Source: Nocardioidaceae bacterium
Lineage (GTDB): Bacteria > Actinomycetota > Actinomycetes > Propionibacteriales > Nocardioidaceae
Length of the DNA: 64,000 bases
Reading direction: 5' to 3'
Assembly: GCA_030447805.1 (NCBI GenBank)
Contig: JAUJOE010000004.1
Location: forward strand, 16,423-80,422
The first letter of the stretch is position 1, and each line of letters opens with the position of its first letter. Position numbers and translations under genes: made by a program. Below, in pieces: positions 55,240 through 64,000 of the stretch. Below the pieces are notes generated by a model that saw only the letters and a program-made list of their open reading frames with translations, did no database searches and was not told the origin of the DNA.

Positions 55240-57643
55240 CAGGTGGTACCTCCCTCGACGCGGACGACCGACCCCGCCCCCGCCCGCAGGTCGCGGTGCA
55301 GGTTGGCGCCGCCGGAGTTCGTCGGCGCCCAGACCACGTCGTCGGCGATGTCGCCGACCATCCAGGGCAGCGAGACAGTTGCTGCGTCGGTCCGGAGCAC
55401 CACCCGGCTGCCCGAGGTCAGCCCGAGCCGGTTCCTCGTCGCCGGGGAGATGACCGCGGCCGGGTTCCGAGCGGTCGCTTGCAGGTGCGGCTCGTTGTCG
55501 ACAGCTCGGCTGTCATCGATCAGCAACCGCCAGGTGGACAGCACCGCCGAGCCGTCGGCTGGTGTGCGGCCCGCGCCGGGCTCCCGGGGCTGGAACTGCG
55601 GGCGGTCACCGTCCCACGGCCCGAGCTCGATCATCTCCGCCCGGGCCTGCTCGCTCGTTCGGAAGCCGAGCGGGGAGTCGAGCTCCTCGGAGATCCCGGC
55701 CAGCACGCGGACGTCGGTGAGGGCTGAGGAGTTGATCACCGCCGGGAACGGGCGTAACCGGCCCTCCCAGTTCACGAACGCTCCCGCCTTCTCCTCAGTC
55801 GTCGCCACCGGCAAGATGACGTCGGCCCGCTCGGTGACGGCTGAGGTACGAACCTCGAGGCTGACCAGGAAGTCGACCCTGTCCAGCGCCTGCAGCGCGA
55901 GCGCGGGGTCGGCCAGGTCGTCCACCTCGACCCCGCCCACCACCAGCGCGCGCAGCTCACCTGCGGCGGCGCCCGTCAGCATCTGGTTGGTGTCGCGGCC
56001 CGGTGCCGATGGCAACCTGTCGAGCCCCCATGCCGTTGCCACGTCGACCCGGGCGCCGGCGTCGGAGAGCGGCCGACCACCGGGCAGCAGGTTGGGCAGC
56101 AGCCCTGTCTCGAGCGACCCGCGCTCCCCGGCCCGGCGGGGCACCCACGCCAGCTTGGCGCCGGTGGAGGCGGCCAGCGCCGCGACGGCGCTCAGCGTTC
56201 CCGGAGAGGTAGCCATCCGCTCCCCGACGAGGATGATGCCGCCTGCGTCGAGGGCTACCTCGCCGGAGTGCTGCACCGACGCGACAACGCTCGCCTCGGC
56301 TCCCGGCGTGGCGCGCAGCAGCGTGCCGCCCAGCTTGTGCAGGCCGCGGGAGGTGTGCGACGCGATCGAGTAGACGCGAGTGCCGTGGGTCCGCGCGCCC
56401 TTGCGCAGCCGCAGGAACAGGATCGGCGACTCCTCCTCCGGCTCGAAACCGACGAGCAGTACGGCGCTTGCGTGCTCCAGCTCGTCGTACGACGCCGCCG
56501 GGCGCGCCGCGACGAATGCGGCGAGGAAGTCGGCCTCCTCGCTCGACAGTGGGCGGGCCCGGAAGTCGACGTCGTTGGTGCCGAGAACGGCGCGGGCGAA
56601 CTTCCCGTACGCGTACGCGTCCTCGTTGGTCAGCCGCCCGCCCGCGAGCACCCCCACCGAGCCCTGCGCCGCCGCCAGGCCCCGAGCGGCGACCGCGAAC
56701 GCCTCCGGCCAGGAGGCGGGGCGCATGTCGCCGCTGTCGTCGTCACGGACCATCGGGCGCGTGAGCCGGTCGTCCAGCCGCGCTGACATGAACGCGAACC
56801 TGCCCTTGTCGCAGTTCCACTCCTCGTTGACCTGCGGGTCGTTACCAGCGAGCCGGCGGGTGACCTTGCCCCGCCGATGGTCGATGCGCAGCGCACACCC
56901 CGAGGCGCAGTGCTCGCACACCGACGGCGTCGACACCAGGTCGAAGGGCCGGGCCCGGAACCGGTACGCGGCGGAGGTCAGCGCCCCGACTGGGCAGATC
57001 TGGATGGTGTTGCCGGAGAAGTAGGACTCGAACGGCTCCTTCTCGTAGATGCCGACCTGCTGCATCGGCCCCCGCTCCACCAGCGCGATGAACGGATCAC
57101 CGGCGATCTGCTCGCTGAATCGGGTGCACCGCGCGCACAGCACGCAGCGCTCCCGGTCGAGCAGCACCTCCGCGGAGATGGCAATCGGCTTGACGAACGT
57201 TCGCTTCGTCTCGACGAACCGGCTCTCGCCTCGCCCGTTGGTGAGCGCCTGGTTCTGTGCGGGCACTCACCTCCCTTGTCGCAGACCGGGCAGTCGAGCG
57301 GATGGTTGATCAGCAGGAACTCGATGTTTCCCTGCTGCGCCTTGTCGGCCACCGGTGAGCTGTGCTGAGTGCGCACCACCATGCCCTGGGCCACCGTGAG
57401 CGTGCACGAGGCCTGCGGCTTCGGTTGCGGACGTCCGTTGCCCGCGTCGGGGATCTCCACCAGGCACTGCCGGCAGGCACCGACCGGCTCGAGCAGCGGG
57501 TGGTCACAGAACCTGGGGATCTGGATGCCGATCTGCTCTGCGGCGCGGATCACCAACGTGCCCTCAGGGACCGTCACCTCGACGTCGTCGATGGTCAAGG
57601 TCACCGTCTTGACGATCTGGTTCGTCGCGACGTCCGCCGTCAT
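55239..57643 (-). CDS. nuoG: NADH-quinone oxidoreductase subunit G (frameshifted)
   Basis: Large Fe-S subunit, ~800 residues. ATG 57643 overlaps the nuoF stop (ATGA). [20 protein letters not shown] begins the 2Fe-2S domain ([31 protein letters not shown]). One shift near 57265 leads to [15 protein letters not shown]; then [18 protein letters not shown] and [19 protein letters not shown]. The C-terminal molybdopterin-oxidoreductase-like domain follows. Confidence 0.94.
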
Positions 57644-58938
57644 GCGGGGACTCGCTCGGCAGCGAACAAGGTGGCCGCCTCGGGGTCGAAGGGACACCCA
57701 CCATTGGTCAGGTGGGCGAGGTACTCGTCGCGGAAGTACTGGATCGATGAGGTGATCGGCGAGGTGGCGCCGTCGCCCAGCGCGCAGAACGATCTACCGA
57801 GGATGTTGTCGCACAGGTCGACGAGCTGGTCGAGGTCGGCTTCGGTGCCGTCGCCGCGCTCGAGGCGCGCCAGTGTCTGCACCAGCCACCAGGTGCCCTC
57901 CCGGCACGGCGTGCACTTGCCGCACGACTCGTGCTTGTAGAACTCGGTCCAGCGCAGCACTGCGCGAACCACGCAGGTCGTGTCGTCGAAGATCTGCAAG
58001 GCTTTGGTGCCGAGCATCGACCCCGCCTCCCCGACTGCCTCGTAGTCCAGCGGTACGTCGAGGTGCTCGGCGGTCAGGATCGGGGTGGAGGAGCCGCCAG
58101 GGGTCCAAAACTTCAGCTCGTGGCCGTCGCGGACGCCGCCGGACAGCTCGAGCAGCTCCCGCAGCGTGATGCCGAGGGCGCCTCGTACTGGCCAGGACCG
58201 TTCACGTGGCCAGAGAGGGAGTACAGCGTCATCCCCTTGCTCTTCTCGGTGCCCATGCTGGAGAACCACTCGGCGCCGTTGGCGACGATGCAGGGCACCG
58301 ACGCGATCGACTCGACGTTGTTGATGACGGTCGGGCACGCGTACAGGCCGGCCACCGCGGGGAACGGCGGCCGCAGCCGTGGCTGCCCCCGGCGGCCTTC
58401 GAGCGAGTCGAGCATCGCGGTCTCCTCGCCGCAGATGTACGCCCCCGCGCCGGCGTGCACGACAAGCTCGAGGTCGTAGCCGGAGTCGTGGATGTTCGTG
58501 CCGAGGTGGCCGGCGTGGTAGGCCTCTTGCACGGCGCGCTGCAGCCGACGTACGACGTGCAGCACCTCACCGCGCACGTAGATGAACGCGTGCGTCGCCC
58601 GAATCGCGTAGGACGAGATGATGACGCCCTCGATCAGCGTGTGCGGCGTCGCCAGCATCAGCGGAATGTCCTTGCAGGTGCCCGGCTCGGACTCGTCGGC
58701 GTTGACGACCAGGTAGTGCGGCTTGTCGTCGCCTTGAGGGATGAAGCCCCATTTCATGCCGGTGGGGAAGCCGGCTCCCCCGCGGACCGCGCAGGCCGGA
58801 GTCCTTGACCAGCTCAATGAGCTCGTCGGGTTGGGCTGTCAGCGCCTTCTTGAGCGCCTGGTAGCCGCCAGCGCGCTCGTATGCGCGCAGCGTCCAGGCC
58901 CGGTCGGTGTCCCAGTCGTCGCTCAGCACCGGCGTCAA
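57640..58938 (-). CDS. nuoF: NADH-quinone oxidoreductase subunit F (frameshifted)
   Basis: NADH/FMN-binding subunit with cluster N3, ~432 residues. TTG 58938 ([20 protein letters not shown]) has GGGGAGGG upstream. [17 protein letters not shown] (FMN/NADH), [37 protein letters not shown] and the N3 motif [16 protein letters not shown] are present. Two indels (near 58795 and 58180) change frame. The start overlaps the inferred nuoE stop as TTGA. Confidence 0.93.
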
Positions 58939-59771
58939 GGTGTCGGCCCTCCCCGCTGCCCTCCCCGCTGTGCTTGTCGACATCAATGGGCTCGTCGGTC
59001 TTGCCGCCGACGACATCGGCGGGTGACTCGTCCAGCTTTGACTCCGACTCGGCTCGGGTGGTGTCAGCCTGCTCGGCGGCACCCACCTTAGTGGCGCCGC
59101 GCCGTCTCCTGTCGCGCGCCCAGCATCTGGTGCGGGCGCCTTCCAGCCGCGCTCCCGGGCCAGCTTCAGTCCCGCCAGGGTTGCCGGTCCGGCGGCCGGC
59201 CCCTCATCGGCGCGGTCGTCGGGGAATCCGGCGAGCACCCGCTCGGCCTCGCGCCAGGTGCAGACCCGGGCACCGCGGGTGGCCTGCACGGTCTGGCCGG
59301 CTCGCAGGTCGTCGACCAGCTGCACGGCGGACTCAGGCGTCTGGTTGTCGAAGAACTCCCAGTTGACCATGACAACAGGGGCGTAGTCGCAGGCGGCGTT
59401 GCACTCCACGTGCTCGAGGGTGATGACGCCGTCGTCGGTCGTCTCGTCGTTCCCAACCCCGAGGTGGTCCTTGAGCCGGTCGAAGATGACGTCGCCGCCC
59501 ATCACCGCGCACAACGTGTTGGTGCAGACACCCACGTAGTACGTGCCTACCGGGCGACGCTTGTACATGGTGTAGAAGGTCGCCACCGCGGAAACCTCAG
59601 CCGCGGTGAGGCCAAGTACGGCGGCGCAGGTCTCGATGCCCTCAGCCGTGACGAAACCCTCCACGCTCTGCACCAGGTGCAGCATCGGCAGCAGCGCCGA
59701 CTGCGGATCGGGATAGCGGGCGATCAGCTCCCGCATCTCCGCCAACGTGCCTTCGGTGATCTGTGCGGTCA

Positions 59772-59772
<1 letters not shown>
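58935..59772 (-). CDS. nuoE: NADH-quinone oxidoreductase subunit E (C-terminus frameshifted)
   Basis: 2Fe-2S (N1a) subunit. TLAEMRELIARYPDPQSALL, VATFYTMYKRRPVGTYYVGV, VCTNTLCAVMGGD and HVECNAACDYAPVVMVNWEF give the four cluster cysteines. After residue ~215 the frame changes near 59100 into an acidic tail (DTTRAESESKLDESPADVVG, KTDEPIDVDK). The tail does not end in its own frame; a second shift in the GGGG-rich tandem repeat at 58947-58970 would end it at TGA 58935, overlapping the nuoF TTG. The end is therefore inferred. Confidence 0.9.
58947..58970. repeat. 12-bp tandem duplication at the nuoE/nuoF junction
   Basis: CCCTCCCCGCTG at 58947-58958 repeated exactly at 58959-58970. It contains the nuoF Shine-Dalgarno (GGGGAGGG on the minus strand) twice. 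Confidence 0.85.
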
Positions 59773-61117
<1,345 letters not shown>

Positions 61118-61118
<1 letters not shown>

Positions 61119-61969
61119 CAGCTGTAGGACCTCCGCTGGTCGGGTGGCGGGATCATCGCGCCCTTGTACTCCACCGGGACGCCACCGAGGGGGTAGTCCT
61201 TGCGTTGGGGATGGCCGGGCCAGTCGTCGGGCATCTCGATGCGGGTGAGCGCAGGGTGACCGTCGAACACGATGCCGAAGAAGTCGAACGTCTCGCGCTC
61301 GTGCCAGTCGTTGGTCGGGTACACCGACACCACCGACGGGATGTGCGGGTCGGCCTCAGGACAGGTGACCTCGACCCGGATCCGACGGTTGTGGGTCATC
61401 GACAACAGGTGGTAGACCGCGTGCAGCTCAGCGCCCAGCTCGTTGGGGAAGTGCACGCCACTGACCCCGGAGCAGAACTCGAACCGCAGCTGGGGGTCGT
61501 CGCGCAGCTGCTGCACCACCTGGACGAGCCGCTCCCGCTTGACGTGGAAGGTGATCTCGCCACGGTGGACGACGACCTTGTCGAGCGCATCGGGGAGGCC
61601 GTTCGACTCCAGCACCGCCTCGAGTCGGTCAGCCGCGGCGTCGAACCACCCGCCGTACGGCCGCTCCGTGGCACCGGGGATGGCGACCTGGCGGACCAGC
61701 CCGTCGAAGCCGGAGGTGTCGCCGGTGCCTTCCGCACCGAACATGCCGTGCCGCACGTCAACGACATCGAGGTCCTGACGCGGCGGCAGCGGTCCTGGGT
61801 CGTCGCTGAGGATTACCGACTTGTCGTTGAGCGACTTGTCCTGGATGGAGCGCTCCGCAACCGGCTTGTCGCGCATCGACCGCTCGCCGACGGGTTCCTC
61901 CGGTACGCCGCTCGGCTGGCCGGCCGGCGGCGGCTCGGCTGGCCTGTTCTCGGAGCTGCTGTCGCTCAC
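61118..61969 (-). CDS. nuoC: NADH-quinone oxidoreductase subunit C
   Basis: 283 residues, intact. A hydrophilic N-terminal extension (~1-80) with several short imperfect repeats ([20 protein letters not shown]) precedes the 30-kDa domain: [80 protein letters not shown]. Start overlaps nuoB by 4 nt. Confidence 0.97.
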
Positions 61970-62520
61970 CGCAGCAGCCCCCTCATCTCAGCGGTCGGCG
62001 TCGCCACCAAGGCAGCCTGCTCCCGCTCCTCGATCTCGTCCCGGCGGTCGGCGCCGAGCTTGGAGTGCTGGATGTCGTCGTGGAGCTTCAGGATCGAGTC
62101 GATGAGCATCTCGGGGCGAGGCGGGCAGCCCGGGAGGTACATGTCAACCGGGACGACGTGGTCGACGCCCTGCACGATCGCGTAGTTGTTGAACATGCCC
62201 CCGCTGCTTGCGCACACCCCCATGGCCAGCACGTACTTCGGGTTGGCCATCTGGTCATAGATCTGGCGGAGCACCGGAGCCATCTTCTGGCTCACCCGGC
62301 CGGCTACGATCATCAGGTCGGCCTGGCGGGGCGAGGCGCGAAACACCTCCATGCCGAAGCGGGCCAGGTCGTAGCGGGGCCCGCCCGACGTCATCATCTC
62401 GATCGCGCAGCACGCCAACCCGAAGGTGGCCGGCCACAGCGACGCCTTGCGGAAGTAGCCGGCGAGGTCCTCGACCGTCGTCAGCAGCACTCCCGACGGC
62501 AGCTTGTCCTCAAGACCCAT
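61966..62520 (-). CDS. nuoB: NADH-quinone oxidoreductase subunit B
   Basis: 184 residues, intact. Carries the terminal cluster N2: tandem cysteines in [28 protein letters not shown] and [18 protein letters not shown] 62520, 22 nt after nuoA. Confidence 0.97.
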   Translation of the reverse strand: MGLEDKLPSGVLLTTVEDLAGYFRKASLWPATFGLACCAIEMMTSGGPRYDLARFGMEVFRASPRQADLMIVAGRVSQKMAPVLRQIYDQMANPKYVLAMGVCASSGGMFNNYAIVQGVDHVVPVDMYLPGCPPRPEMLIDSILKLHDDIQHSKLGADRRDEIEEREQAALVATPTAEMRGLLR

Positions 62521-62542
62521 GGGTTCTCACCTCTCCCCGTCG

Positions 62543-62902
62543 CTAGTCCCACTCGAGACCGCCGCGCCGCCACACGTAGGCGTAGGCGACGAAAATCGTG
62601 GCGATGAACAGGACCATCTCGACGAGCCCGAAAAGCTTCATGCTGTCGAAGTAGACAGCCCACGGGAACAAGAAGATGATCTCGATGTCGAAGATGATGA
62701 ACAGCATCGCGGTGATGTAGTACTTGACCGGGAACTTCCCGCCGCCGATCGGCTGGGGCGTCGGCTGGATGCCGCACTCGTACGAGTCGAGCTTGGCGCG
62801 GTTGTAGCGCTTGGGTCCCAACATGGAGCTGGCGGCGACGGAGAAGATCGCGAAACCGGCGGCCAGGACACCGAGACCGATGATCGGTAGGTAGGGATTC
62901 AC
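62543..62902 (-). CDS. nuoA: NADH-quinone oxidoreductase subunit A
   Basis: 119 residues, three helices. LDSYECGIQPTPQPIGGGKF and FDIEIIFLFPWAVYF are diagnostic. First gene of the nuo operon; the 73-nt gap to the upstream reductase (62903-62975) shows no clear promoter, so transcription may continue from upstream. Confidence 0.97.
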   Translation of the reverse strand: MNPYLPIIGLGVLAAGFAIFSVAASSMLGPKRYNRAKLDSYECGIQPTPQPIGGGKFPVKYYITAMLFIIFDIEIIFLFPWAVYFDSMKLFGLVEMVLFIATIFVAYAYVWRRGGLEWD

Positions 62903-62975
62903 GCCGTCATGCCCCTCTCGTTGCGGATGGAGCCGGTGCCGGAAACACGTCGTGCCATCTTAGAGCCGCCCTCCA

Positions 62976-64000
62976 TCACGCCGTTGGGGTGACCTTGGAC
63001 AGGCCGTTGATGATGCGGTCCATCGCGTCACCGTCGCGAGGGTCGGTCAGATTGGCGAGCAGCTTCAGCGTGAAGCGCATCAGCGTCGGCCGCGGCAGCC
63101 CGTAGCGGGTGGCGAGCCGCATGACGTCGGGGTTGCCGATGATCTTCACGAAGACGCGCCCGAGCGTGTAGTAGCCGCCGTACCGGGACTCAGGGCGGTG
63201 ACGTATCCCTGCAGGGTCCGCTCGCGGGCGGCGGCCGTCGTACGACTGAGCGCCTGAGAGATCACGTCGGCCGCCATCTCGCCGGACTCCATGGCGTAGG
63301 CGATGCCCTCGCCGTTGAACGGGTTGACCATGCCGCCGGCGTCGCCGACGAGCAGCATGCCGTTCGCGTAGTGCGGTTTGCGGTTGAACCCCATCGGCAG
63401 GGCGGCGCCCCGGATCGGTGCGGTGCGATTCTGCTCGCGGAATCCCCACTCCTCGGGGGTGTGGTCGAGCCAGGTGCGCAGCAGGTCCTTGTAGTCGACG
63501 TGCTGGAACGCCGCCGAGGTGTTGAGGATGCCGAGCCCGACGTTGGCGGTGCCGTCGCCGACGCCGAAGATCCAGCCGTAGCCGGGCAGCAGGTTGCTGT
63601 GGTTGGGTTCGCCGTCCCACAGCTCCAACCACGACTCCAGCCAGTCGTCGTCGTGCCGTGGGCTCGCGTAGTAGGTGCGGACCGCGACGCCCATCGGTCG
63701 GTCGTCGCGCTTACGCAGGCCCATCGCCAGGCTGAGCCTTGTCGAGTTGCCGTCGGCGGCGACCACGATCGGGGCTCGGTAGGTGACCTCGTCGCCGACC
63801 TTGCGACCATTGTCATCGACGGGCTTTGCCGTCACCCCGACGATCGAGCCGGTGGCCTCGTCGAGCACTGGCCCGGTGACCGCCGTACGCTCGTGCAACC
63901 GGGCTCCAGCCTTCTGCGCATGGCGGGCCAGGATGTCGTCGAAGTCCAGCCGAGTGCGCACGAGCCCGTAGTCGGGGTAGTCCGCGAGCTCGGGCCACCG
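62976..64000 (-). CDS. Geranylgeranyl-reductase-family FAD protein (MenJ-like; start outside window, frameshifted)
   Basis: FAD-dependent reductase of the geranylgeranyl-reductase family, probably saturating the menaquinone side chain. Visible: YGLVRTRLDFDDILARHAQK, VVAADGNSTRLSLAMGLRKR, LLPGYGWIFGVGDGTANVGL and the FAD motif GDAGGMVNPFNGEGIAYA. One shift near 63195 moves to SRYGGYYTLGRVFVKIIGNP and GLSKVTPTA at the stop. The N-terminal dinucleotide-binding GxGxxG lies beyond the right edge. Located just upstream of nuoA, with the polyprenyl synthase at the other end of the operon. Confidence 0.88.

Overview
The window is high-GC DNA from an actinobacterium, most likely a Nocardioidaceae/Propionibacteriales-type organism. 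The evidence is the tRNA-Trp/secE/nusG/rplK/rplA/rplJ/rplL/rpoB/rpoC order on one strand, rpmG-hadA-hadB-murB next to tRNA-Met and tRNA-Thr, a fused KorA/KorB ferredoxin oxidoreductase, an F420-type luciferase-like enzyme, and a complete nuoA-N operon beside menaquinone side-chain genes. Many genes that must be intact in a living cell (rpoB, rpoC, rplA, rplJ, murB, nuoF, nuoG, nuoM, nuoN) are split by single-base frameshifts. The sequence therefore probably carries indel errors, and a frameshift alone is weak evidence of a pseudogene here.

Layout. 1-314: start of rpsL, with a clear promoter at 528-556. 585-11922: accessory block between rpsL and rpoC. It holds an LtrA-family membrane protein, a small protein with 8-bp tandem repeats in its upstream region, a nuclease-like/membrane fusion, two separate sigma-factor loci each paired with a one-helix membrane protein carrying a beta-propeller, an S33-type hydrolase, a threonine aldolase and a decayed PhoX phosphatase. 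12065-25260: transcription/translation block rpoC, rpoB, rplL, rplJ, two LppX-type lipoproteins, rplA, rplK, nusG, secE, all on the minus strand, with promoters, an L10 leader and an rplL-rpoB hairpin. 25299-32334: four tRNAs (Trp, Met, Thr, Tyr), an aminotransferase, adenosine deaminase, murB, hadA/hadB and rpmG, then a VOC protein, an AraC regulator with an internal duplication and an LLM oxidoreductase.

32428-35533: yajQ, then a 1.55-kb decayed islet bounded by a perfect 19-bp direct repeat of the yajQ 3' end, then an alcohol dehydrogenase. The islet carries the C-terminus of a tyrosine recombinase and a decayed VapBC45-like toxin-antitoxin pair. 35672-38633: MMPL exporter divergent from a TetR regulator, with a palindromic operator over the promoter. 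38682-41539: korAB. 41520-46307: a secreted protein, an M1 metallopeptidase, a RarD-DUF3995 fusion and a two-domain GNAT acetyltransferase. 46325-64000: polyprenyl diphosphate synthase, nuoN to nuoA (14 genes on the minus strand, mostly with overlapping start and stop codons) and a geranylgeranyl-reductase-family protein running off the end.

The main candidates for new biology are the yajQ islet with its repeat, integrase remnant and toxin-antitoxin remnant; an Asn at the RpoB position equivalent to E. coli Ser531, a natural rifampicin-resistance change in some bacteria; the two parallel sigma/propeller loci; and the nuclease-like/membrane fusion at 2393-3769. No CRISPR array, rRNA or intact insertion sequence was seen.
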